From assembly GCA_037013495.1 (NCBI GenBank), contig CM072807.1, positions 7,691,001-7,755,000 on the forward strand: a stretch of DNA of 64,000 nt, read 5' to 3'. The DNA is from Hippophae tibetana (lineage: Eukaryota; Streptophyta; Magnoliopsida; Rosales; Elaeagnaceae). The position numbers and the translations under genes were made by a program. The notes under the pieces were generated by a model. It was not told where the DNA came from. It did no database searches and worked only from the letters and a program-made list of their open reading frames with translations. This document shows, piece by piece, positions 1-7,799 of this stretch (positions are counted from its first letter, which is position 1; the number at the start of each line of letters is the position of its first letter).

Positions 1-427
1 GATCCCTGGTTTACATAAACATTGAATTGAGCTCACTTATCCATTGCAAATGCGTTAATCCACGGGTTTAGATTTTTTCTGGAGTCCATGTTATGGTAAT
101 GTTGTAACAAAATAAGGTCTGGAGTATTGGAACATACATGACCTTAACTGCTTAACATCTTAATCATACCAAATTAAAGCATGGGCCTCAAACTTGGTGT
201 CCACTCCTTTGGTAAACTAATGTGTTTTCTTCTGTACCTGATTTCATGCAATACTTATGGAGCCTTGACGATTTGGCTTGTAAGTCAAGTAAAAAAGGTT
301 CAGCTCTTACCATGGGTTAACCAGCAGTTTGCTTTTATGACCTCAAAGCATTCCATCATTTTAGTGTTTTAGCTCATGGGTATAATTGTGGCTTTTGAAA
401 CTTGTTATTTTTTTGGTTCAAACTTGA
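1..427. other. Left-edge non-coding DNA, probably synaptotagmin intron
   Basis: No convincing exon was found here. I looked for the conserved synaptotagmin segment that should precede the exon at 5852 (the SMP-domain end) and did not see it in any frame. The simplest reading is that this is part of a long synaptotagmin intron, interrupted by the copia element at 433, with the earlier exons left of the window. The few short open frames look random. Confidence 0.4.
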
Positions 428-432
428 AACAT
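428..432. repeat. 5-bp target-site duplication, left copy
   Basis: AACAT lies directly before the 5' LTR and again directly after the 3' LTR (5347-5351). Five base pairs is the usual duplication length for Ty1/copia integrases. It fixes the outer limits of the element. Confidence 0.9.
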
Positions 433-447
433 TATTGGATATTAGTT

Positions 448-584
448 CTTAATTCAAAGAATAAACACAAGGACCTTAATTCAAGGAATAAAACAAGGAG
501 CTTAATTCAAGGAGTAAAACAAGGAATCCTTAATTCAAGGAGTAAAACAAGGAATGCTTAATTTAAAGAGTAATTGAAGGAATA
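448..584 (+). repeat. Tandem repeat in LTR U3 (about five 27-bp units)
   Basis: Imperfect tandem units begin at 448, 475, 501, 529 and 557, each opening with CTTAATT(C/T)AA and containing an (A)CAAGGA-type end. The outer units are the most diverged. In well-studied tobacco copia elements, repeats in this place act as enhancer boxes; that role here is inference. The same array recurs in the 3' LTR at about 5108-5244. Confidence 0.8.
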
Positions 585-593
585 AAATTTCCT

Positions 594-602
594 TATAAAT
601 AG
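594..602 (+). promoter_or_regulatory. TATA box of the copia LTR promoter
   Basis: TATAAATAG lies between the U3 tandem array and the presumed R region, the expected place for the LTR core promoter. The matching box in the 3' LTR (5254-5262) could in principle start transcription into the downstream synaptotagmin intron. Confidence 0.6.
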
Positions 603-686
603 CTATACAATTGTAATGAAAACATGAAGAAAATAATACAAACTAGAGAACTCTTTTGTGTAGAGTTATTTCTTGTTTTTTCTACA

Positions 687-698
687 TGGTATCAGAGC
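687..698 (+). other. Primer-binding site for initiator tRNA-Met
   Basis: TGGTATCAGAGC starts directly after the terminal CA of the 5' LTR. It is the common copia primer site complementary to the 3' end of initiator methionine tRNA, which primes minus-strand cDNA synthesis. Confidence 0.93.
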
Positions 699-753
699 AG
701 GAAAATTAACTTGCTTCTGCTTTATTATTATCTTAGCATCTTCAATCTTTGAA

Positions 754-3700
754 ATGGCTGAAGACAAGCCGCTAGGATCAGAAGCTGAAAGTTCATCAGT
801 GCTTTCCTTCATGAATATGCATGAGGTGGATGTCAACCCAAATCAAAGATTAAGCTCAGTCTTGTTGAATGAGTTTAATTACTTGCCTTGGTCAAGAGCA
901 GTGTCTCTGGCTCTAGGTGGAAGGTCCAAGTTGGGGTTCATAAATGGAAGCATCGAAGTACCTGATGTTTCCTCACCAACCTATGAATCCTGGCTTAGTA
1001 AGGATCAGCTGGTTATGTCATGGCTCCTAAATTCCATGGAACGTAAATTAGCTGAAATATTCAGTTACTCTGAATCTGCATACCAACTATGGGAGACGGT
1101 CAAGGAAATGTATGGCAGTCAAAATAATGCTGCACGAGTTTTTCAATTAAAGAAAGACATCTCAGATCTGCAACAAGATGGCAAGCCTTTTGTACAACTC
1201 TTAGGAAGCATGAAAAGCATGTGGAATGAGTTGGAAATATATCGTCCTCATACAACCGATGTAGCTCTGCTACGAAAGAGAGCGGAAGAAGATAAGATAT
1301 TTCAACTTTTGTCCAGTCTGGATTCAACATATGAAGATATACGATGCCATATACTCATGAATACTGAACTTCCTTCCTTCACCAATGTATGTGCGACAAT
1401 TCAACGTGAAGAAGTAAGAAGGAAAGTCATGAACAAGGATACAATGGCTAGTTCACCTGAGGCAAGAGCCTATCTAACCAACGAGAGGAAGTACAAAGGG
1501 AAGCATCCAAACTTGAAGTGTCAACATTGCAACCATACGGGCCATGTTAAGGACACATGTTGGATTCTACATCCAGAATTAAAACCTGATTTTATAAAGG
1601 ATAAGGGTTTACAGAAAGTGAATCGTACTGGACTCCGTGCTAATCATGCTTTTGCCTCTACCTCTAATAGGTCTGATCCATTCAAGAACTTCACAGCGAA
1701 TCCAGCTGAACTCATGAATGAGTTTATGTTGTATCTTCAAAGCAAGACAAGAGGAGCTAGAATTGACTGTGTAGATAGCATAGAAGAAGGAAACTCAACA
1801 GCATTGCTAGGCAAGTTTGCGGGCTTCTTGGCAGATACAAAACTCATACCACAAGAGGACATGCAAGGTATCATAAAAGCCTTTAAAACTGCTCTTAAAA
1901 TAAATATGTTGCATGATTTTTGGGTTGTAGATTCAGGTGCCACAGATCATATGACAAACCATGTGTCAAAGTCTCATAAGTTTGAAAAATTAGCAAATCC
2001 TTCACAAGTTTCAATTGCAAATGGTGAGAATGTAAAGGTTTTAGGAAAGGAAAAAATAAAATTAATGTCAGATGAAATCGAGTCGGCAGTTTTATATGTA
2101 CCTTCCTTTCCTTTCCAACTTCTGTCTGTAGGAAAAATCACAAATACCTTGAATTGCTTAGCCATTTTTTCTCCTCACAATGTCATTTTTCAGGATTGTG
2201 TCACCAAAAAGACGATTGGTGAAGGGTTTTACTTAGATGGTCTCTATTACATATCCAAGAGCAATCCCAGAGGGTTTCAAGCTAAGTTTAATCCTATCCA
2301 AGATAATCAATTGTGGCATCAACGTTTAGCTCACCCTTCTCTACCAATTTTGTCAACTTTATTTCCAAACTTAGGAAATGATGAAATTGCATGTGAAACT
2401 TGCCACTTGTCTAAGGCCACTAGATTGCCTTTTAATTCTTCCTTGTCTAGGGCTAGTAAGTGTTTTGAACTAGTTCATTCAGATGTATGGGGACCAATTA
2501 ATGAATCTTTTGATGGTTATAAGTATTTTGTGATTTTTGTTGATGATTTCTCTCGAGTCACATGGTTATATCTTTTAAAGTCTAAAAATGAAGTTATGGA
2601 AGTATTTAAGGACTTTCATAATCTTGTTAAAAATCACTTTTCTTCTAAAATTCAAACCTTAAGGTCTGACAATGGCACCGAATACATGTCCCATATCATG
2701 AAACAATATTTGAGCATTCATGGCATTATGCATCAAACAAGTTGTGTTGGCACACCTCAACAAAATGGTGTAGCTGAACGCAAAAATCGGGACTTACTTG
2801 AAAAAACTAGAGCATTAATGCTACAAATGAATGTACCAAAGAGATTCTGGTCCCAAGGGGTTATGGCAGCTGCTTACATCATCAATAGATTACCCAGTCG
2901 AGTCTTAGATTTCAAGTCTCCTCTAGAGGTCATGAAAGGAAGGAAAATTAACCTTTCACACCTTAGAGTCTTTGGTTGCATCTGTTTTGTACATATTCAA
3001 TCTCATCATCGAGATAAATTGGATCCTAGAGCTGTTAAATGTATTTTTCTTGGTTATTCATCTACACAAAAGGGATATAAGTGTTATGATCCCCAACTTA
3101 GGAGATTAATTGTGTCTAAAGATGTTCGATTTTATGAAACTAACCCTTTTTTTAGCAAGTCACATGAAATCACAAGTCAAGGGGATGACATCTTGGATGT
3201 GTTTCCATTACCAAGAATCGAACTTGAGGCTCCACAACAACAAGATCCCAGCCATGTCAACATTGATGCATCTCTCACTGAAAGTAACAATGAAGGGTCT
3301 CGTCTTAATGGTACACTGCATGAAGATGGTGATAATCAAGATGATCCTCACAATATGGTACAAGATGTGAACGAGTGTGAGATAACTCCTTCTGCTCCAC
3401 GACGTAATCCAATGCGTGTTAGGCAACCTCCCACAAGACTTCAAGACTTTGTCACCTACAAACCCACACATCCCATCTCAAATTATGTGTCATATAAGAG
3501 AGTGACACCAACCCATGCCGCATTCCTCAGCACTATATCGAGTTACAGTGAGCCTCAAAACTTTCATGAGGCCAACAGCCAAGAGGTGTGGAAGGAAGCC
3601 ATGCAAGAAGAACTTAAAGCCCTAGATCAACACAACACATGGAGCATCACCAAACTTCCAAAAGGCAAGAAAGTTGTGGGTTGCAAATGGATCTATAAGC

Positions 3701-5085
3701 TCAAATTCAAGTCAGATGGATCAATTGAGAGGTATAAAGCAAGATTGGTGGCTCGGGGATTCACTCAAACATTCGAGGTGGATTACAAAGAAACATTTGC
3801 ACCTGTTGCAAAAATGAACACGGTAAGAGTGTTACTGTCTGTGGCTGTAAACAAGGGGTGGTCTATGTACCAAATGGATGTGAAGAATGCATTTTTGCAT
3901 GGTGATCTCAAAGAAGAAGTCTATATGAAATTGCCACCTGGGCATCCTCAAAGCAATGAACTGGATTTAGTGTGCAAATTGCACAAATCCATTTATGGTT
4001 TGAAACAGTCCCCACGAGCTTGGTATGCCAAGCTAAGCTCAGTTCTCACTAGTGTTGGTTTCAAAAGCAGCAATGCCGATTCCTCACTATTTGTTCGCAC
4101 AGGAGCTATGGGCAAATTGGTTGTGCTGATTTATGTAGATGATCTGATAATTACAGGTGATAATGCTGACGAGATTTTCAACCTCAAACAGTCCCTCAAA
4201 CAAAGGTTTGCAATTAAAGACCTTGGGATATTGAAGTACTTTCTTGGTATAGAAATGGCAACCTCGCACAAGGGACTCTTTCTTAACCAAAGGAAATATA
4301 TCCTAGATTTGCTTAAGGAAGCTAACATGAGCGATGCTAAACCAGCCATTACCCCTCTTGACAGCAAGCTCAAACCTAGCTTGAAGGGCACGCCACTCAA
4401 GGATATAAGTTATTACCAACGACTGGTTGGTAAGTTGATCTACCTAACAATCACCAGACCTGACATCACATATTCTGTAAGTATTGTGAGCCAATTCATG
4501 CACTCCCCAACACTTGAGCATTTGACCCTTGTTAAAAGGATCTTACGCTACTTAAAAGGATCAGTGGGTCGTGGTATTATCATGAAGAAGAATGACAACA
4601 CACAAATCATGGGGTATTGTGATGCTGATTGGGCAGGGAATGCAATTGATCGCAAGTCCACCACTGGCTACTGTACATTTGTCGGTGGAAACTTGGTCAC
4701 ATGGAAGAGTAAGAAGCAAACTGTGATTGCCAGATCAAGTGCCGAAGCAGAGTATCGTGCAATGGCTTCAACTGCGTGTGAGTTGATATGGCTTAAAGGT
4801 CTTCTGTGTGATTTAGGTGTTCCTACAACTCTTCCTATGTCCTTATTTTGTGACAATCAGGCAGCTATGCATATAGCATCAAACCCAGTGTTTCACGAGA
4901 GGACGAAACACATTGAAGTTGATTGTCATTACGTTCGTGAACAAGTTCAATCACAGGTGATTCAGACACATTATACAAAAAGCTTCGACCAACTGGCTGA
5001 CATCTTCACCAAGCCCTTGGCTTCTCATCAATTTCAACGACTTTTGTCCAAGCTTGGATCCATAAATCTTCTGGATCCAGCTTGA
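754..5085 (+). CDS. Copia gag-pol polyprotein, intact
   Basis: Encodes a 1,443-residue polyprotein that supplies the capsid and all enzymes for copying the element. The start chosen is the first ATG after the primer-binding site. The frame stays open upstream to 673, but those 27 codons run through the LTR end and primer site. In order: a gag domain; a CCHC zinc knuckle (CQHC...H...C, residue ~256); aspartic protease with the DSGAT active site (~393); GAG-pre-integrase (LWHQRLAHP); integrase with D577, D639 and E675, the last two in D(35)E spacing; reverse transcriptase with YVDD (~1127); RNase H with CDADWAG (~1289); and the usual C-terminal ADIFTKPL. There is no stop or frameshift. The terminal TGA overlaps the polypurine tract. 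All catalytic residues checked are present, so the enzyme set looks functional. Confidence 0.95.
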   Translation: MAEDKPLGSEAESSSVLSFMNMHEVDVNPNQRLSSVLLNEFNYLPWSRAVSLALGGRSKLGFINGSIEVPDVSSPTYESWLSKDQLVMSWLLNSMERKLAEIFSYSESAYQLWETVKEMYGSQNNAARVFQLKKDISDLQQDGKPFVQLLGSMKSMWNELEIYRPHTTDVALLRKRAEEDKIFQLLSSLDSTYEDIRCHILMNTELPSFTNVCATIQREEVRRKVMNKDTMASSPEARAYLTNERKYKGKHPNLKCQHCNHTGHVKDTCWILHPELKPDFIKDKGLQKVNRTGLRANHAFASTSNRSDPFKNFTANPAELMNEFMLYLQSKTRGARIDCVDSIEEGNSTALLGKFAGFLADTKLIPQEDMQGIIKAFKTALKINMLHDFWVVDSGATDHMTNHVSKSHKFEKLANPSQVSIANGENVKVLGKEKIKLMSDEIESAVLYVPSFPFQLLSVGKITNTLNCLAIFSPHNVIFQDCVTKKTIGEGFYLDGLYYISKSNPRGFQAKFNPIQDNQLWHQRLAHPSLPILSTLFPNLGNDEIACETCHLSKATRLPFNSSLSRASKCFELVHSDVWGPINESFDGYKYFVIFVDDFSRVTWLYLLKSKNEVMEVFKDFHNLVKNHFSSKIQTLRSDNGTEYMSHIMKQYLSIHGIMHQTSCVGTPQQNGVAERKNRDLLEKTRALMLQMNVPKRFWSQGVMAAAYIINRLPSRVLDFKSPLEVMKGRKINLSHLRVFGCICFVHIQSHHRDKLDPRAVKCIFLGYSSTQKGYKCYDPQLRRLIVSKDVRFYETNPFFSKSHEITSQGDDILDVFPLPRIELEAPQQQDPSHVNIDASLTESNNEGSRLNGTLHEDGDNQDDPHNMVQDVNECEITPSAPRRNPMRVRQPPTRLQDFVTYKPTHPISNYVSYKRVTPTHAAFLSTISSYSEPQNFHEANSQEVWKEAMQEELKALDQHNTWSITKLPKGKKVVGCKWIYKLKFKSDGSIERYKARLVARGFTQTFEVDYKETFAPVAKMNTVRVLLSVAVNKGWSMYQMDVKNAFLHGDLKEEVYMKLPPGHPQSNELDLVCKLHKSIYGLKQSPRAWYAKLSSVLTSVGFKSSNADSSLFVRTGAMGKLVVLIYVDDLIITGDNADEIFNLKQSLKQRFAIKDLGILKYFLGIEMATSHKGLFLNQRKYILDLLKEANMSDAKPAITPLDSKLKPSLKGTPLKDISYYQRLVGKLIYLTITRPDITYSVSIVSQFMHSPTLEHLTLVKRILRYLKGSVGRGIIMKKNDNTQIMGYCDADWAGNAIDRKSTTGYCTFVGGNLVTWKSKKQTVIARSSAEAEYRAMASTACELIWLKGLLCDLGVPTTLPMSLFCDNQAAMHIASNPVFHERTKHIEVDCHYVREQVQSQVIQTHYTKSFDQLADIFTKPLASHQFQRLLSKLGSINLLDPA

Positions 5086-5092
5086 GGGGGAG
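5084..5092 (+). other. Polypurine tract
   Basis: GAGGGGGAG lies immediately before the 3' LTR and overlaps the gag-pol stop codon. It primes plus-strand DNA synthesis in LTR retroelements. Confidence 0.9.
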
Positions 5093-5346
5093 TATTGGAT
5101 ATTAGTTCTTAATTCAAAGAATAAACACAAGGACCTTAATTCAAGGAATAAAACAAGGAGCTTAATTCAAGGAGTAAAACAAGGAATCCTTAATTCAAGG
5201 AGTAAAACAAGGAATGCTTAATTTAAAGAGTAATTGAAGGAATAAAATTTCCTTATAAATAGCTATACAATTGTAATGAAAACATGAAGAAAATAATACA
5301 AACTAGAGAACTCTTTTGTGTAGAGTTATTTCTTGTTTTTTCTACA
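5093..5346 (+). repeat. 3' LTR of the copia element (254 bp)
   Basis: Identical at every position to 433-686. It is followed directly by the second AACAT copy (5347-5351). It has the same U3 tandem array and TATA box (5254-5262), placed 3' of the coding region and about 500 bp upstream of the first visible synaptotagmin exon. Confidence 0.95.
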
Positions 5347-5351
5347 AACAT

Positions 5352-5851
5352 GTTGGTGATACTGCTCATTGGTGCTATGATATATGACAGACCTGTTGCT
5401 CGATAATGTTACTTGCTCTTAATTCTTAGAATCTAAATTTTTAACTACATATTTTCTTGGTGAGCATTGACAGACCTTGAATTTTGCCTAGATATCAATT
5501 AGATGATTGTACTTGGAAAAATATTCATTTAACTCCATACAATAGGTTTTGGTATTTTTGTTTTTCAGATCCCAATGGCTTAGTTTCACATTTATGCAAG
5601 AGTTCTTATTGCATGTTCCCCAGCATGTGCTTATACCATATATTTGATATTGGAGCAAACCTCAGGGCGTTTTCCTGATAGTTTCCCGTACTTTTTTAAG
5701 TTAATAATCTTGATATTTTATGTTAAGGATTGTCTTGCACTATAATTTCCTTGTAAGTTTGATTATTTTGATGTTTATTCATAAACCACCATTGGAGAGT
5801 TGCATACCTTCTTTTTAGCTGTTCGGTGATAATTCCTTGTTGTTTTTGTAG
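5352..5851 (+). other. Intron sequence upstream of the first visible synaptotagmin exon
   Basis: About 500 bp with the T-rich character of a plant intron. It ends in TTTTTGTAG, a good 3' splice site. No other exon was recognised in it. Confidence 0.55.
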
Positions 5852-7695
5852 CCGCATGTTGATTTTGGGTTAAAGCTTATAGGGGCTGATCTTATGTCAA
5901 TACCCGGCCTCTATAGATTTGTCCAGGTACTGTGACCTTGCCTTTTTTGTCTTTGCACCTATTGATCTCTCTTCCCTTGTTGCTCTTGTTAGATGATGTT
6001 TGGTTATTGTTGTACGTTGTCCGGTCTAGATGGCATGGATATTTATAATATCACGTAACTCTCTTGATGTTCACCATTATTACAATTGCCTAAACATTTT
6101 GGAACTTTAGCAATTTGATTCAGCCTTGCAAATGCTCGGTCATGGGTTTTATTCAGAGTTTTGATCATATTGGTCTTAACTTCATCTGTAAGGCTTATTT
6201 GCCAGGAGCTAATCAAAGAACGGGTTGCCGGTATGTATCTTTGGCCCAAGACCCTTGAAGTACCAATTATGGACCCAGCAAAGTATGTGCCTTTGTTCCT
6301 CTCAAATTTAAATCCGACAAAAATTCTTTCGAGATTCTTCTAAGATTTGGCTGACGTATCTGATTGGAATTCTAGAGCCTTGCGAAGGCCTGTTGGAATT
6401 CTCCATGTGAAGATATTACGGGCAACAAAGCTGAAAAAGAAAGATCTTTTAGGTGCATCGGATCCTTATGTGAAAATAAAGCTTACAGAAGATAAGCTTC
6501 CTTCTAAGAAGACAAGTGTCAAACATAAGAACTTGAATCCCGAATGGAATGAGGAATTTAACTTTGTGATTAGAGATCTAAAAACCCAGGCTTTGGAGTT
6601 TCATGTTTTTGATTGGGAGCAGGTATGTTTGTCCTACTTACCTAGTCACCTGTAAAAAGTTGAGTTTCCTTTAATTGTCTTGTGCTTCTAAATCATTTTG
6701 TCTCATCCCAGGTTGGCAAACATGACAAAATGGGTATGAATGTAGTTCCTTTGGAAGATCTTCCACATGAAGAGCCAAAAGTCGTGACTCTTGACCTTCT
6801 TAAAAGTATGGAATCAGACGATGCTCGAAATGACAAGTCACGTGGGCAGATTGTTGTTGAATTTTTATACAAACCTTTCAAAGAGGAGGACATGCAGAGA
6901 GACTTTGATGATACAAAGATGGTACAGAAAGCTCCTGAAGGAACACCTGCTGGTGGAGGTCTGCTTGTTGTCATTGTTCACGAAGCACAGGATCTTGAAG
7001 GAAAACATAAAGTTAATCCATACGCTCGTGTACTTTTCAAAGGGGAGGAGAAAAAGACTAAGGTACGAGGATGGGATGGCTGTTCTGTTAACCGTACTTT
7101 TTTTGGGTTAATAATCTGTTTACCGTATGGTCTGTGGGTAATAATGTTTTGCTGCTACAGCATATAAAGAAGAACAGAGATCCCAGGTGGGAGGAGGAAT
7201 TTCAGTTTACAGTTCAGGAACCTCCTACAAATGAAAAACTACATGTGGAAGTTATGAGCAGCTCATCGAAGTTGGGGATTTTACATCCAAAGGTATACAA
7301 CAGAAAAAACTGATAGTAGTCACGATTCTTTTCATACATCTTAAATTAAGGTTACATAACACTCACATCCCCGCACACACTGACGGGTTTCGAACCGATG
7401 CCTGTTGAGTGCTCACAAGGAGTACATACCATTAAACTACAAGGTAATTGTCTTGTTCTTTTGTGGGATACTCCAGTCCAGTACTAGTATAATTACTGCT
7501 CTTAGTTTTCTCTAATCAATAATTAAGAATATGGCGGTTTGTATTCTTTGTTTCGTGTCGTGTTAGGAATCTTTGGGTTATGTTGATATCAATCTATCGG
7601 ATGTTGTTTCCAACAAACGGATCAATGAGAAGTATCATCTTATAGACTCGAAGAATGGGAAGATCCAAGTTGAGTTGCAATGGAGAACCTCATGA
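5852..7695 (+). CDS. SYT: Plant synaptotagmin, C-terminal half (SYT1/SYT2-like), 5' partial
   Basis: Six exons can be joined in frame: 5852-5926, 6206-6282, 6376-6622, 6712-7062, 7161-7292 and 7567-7695. All have GT-AG borders, and together they give 336 residues. The first two exons encode the end of the SMP lipid-binding domain (PHVDFGLKL... then MYLWPKTLE). C2A starts in exon 3 (KALRRPVGILHVK) and keeps acidic loop residues (DLLGASDPYV and DWEQVGKHDKMG). C2B starts in exon 4 (GGGLLVVIVHEAQDLEGKH) and has NPYA where calcium-binding C2 domains have DPYV. Plant synaptotagmins are ER-anchored tethers at ER-plasma membrane contacts, bind phospholipids, and help membrane stability in cold, salt and mechanical stress. 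The N-terminal membrane anchor and first part of the SMP domain are not in the window. A young copia element and a SINE sit in its introns. Confidence 0.9.
7345..7450 (-). mobile_element. tRNA-derived SINE in last synaptotagmin intron
   Basis: Read on the minus strand, this intron contains an A-box-like TGTAGTTTAATGGTA (7427-7441) and a perfect B-box core GGTTCGAAACCC (7385-7396), about 30 bp apart as in a tRNA or SINE promoter. The flanks cannot form a proper acceptor stem, so a working tRNA gene is unlikely. Boundaries are approximate, and no clear poly(A) tail or target duplication was seen. Confidence 0.6.
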
Positions 7696-7744
7696 GCTTT
7701 GATTTCTGCCAATTCTCAATTTTAGTTGGAAGCATTTCTTCGTG

Positions 7745-7747
<3 letters not shown>

Positions 7748-7788
<41 letters not shown>
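7748..7788 (+). repeat. (TC)n microsatellite, synaptotagmin 3' flank
   Basis: About 20 uninterrupted TC units starting some 50 bp after the synaptotagmin stop codon, so probably within its 3' UTR. Confidence 0.95.
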
Positions 7789-7793
<5 letters not shown>

Positions 7794-7799
7794 TACTTA

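Larger units (their letters stand above)
433..686 (+). repeat. 5' LTR of the copia element (254 bp)
   Basis: Starts TATTGGATATT and ends TTTCTACA. The U3 part holds about five copies of a 26-28-bp unit of the type CTTAATTCAAGGAGTAAAAC, starting at 448, 475, 501, 529 and 557. A TATA box (TATAAATAG) is at 594-602, so transcription would start about 30 bp later. Identical to 5093-5346. Confidence 0.95.
433..5346 (+). mobile_element. Complete Ty1/copia LTR retrotransposon, apparently very young
   Basis: A full-length element of 4,914 bp. It has two 254-bp LTRs that I compared base by base and found identical, a primer-binding site right after the 5' LTR, one uninterrupted gag-pol frame, a polypurine tract right before the 3' LTR, and an AACAT target-site duplication. 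The domain order protease-integrase-reverse transcriptase-RNase H defines the copia superfamily. Identical LTRs mean that no mutation has separated them since insertion. All parts needed for autonomous transposition seem present. The element lies in the same orientation as the synaptotagmin exons downstream, probably inside an intron. The LTR ends read TA...CA rather than TG...CA. Whether it is transcribed or mobile cannot be told from sequence. Confidence 0.96.

Noticed and set aside
1-427. Synaptotagmin N-terminal exons
   Set aside because: No frame shows the SMP-domain segment that should precede the exon at 5852; open frames here look random.
7385-7441. Functional tRNA gene in the synaptotagmin intron
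   Set aside because: A and B boxes are good, but the ends do not pair into an acceptor stem and no standard anticodon arm forms; a SINE fits better.
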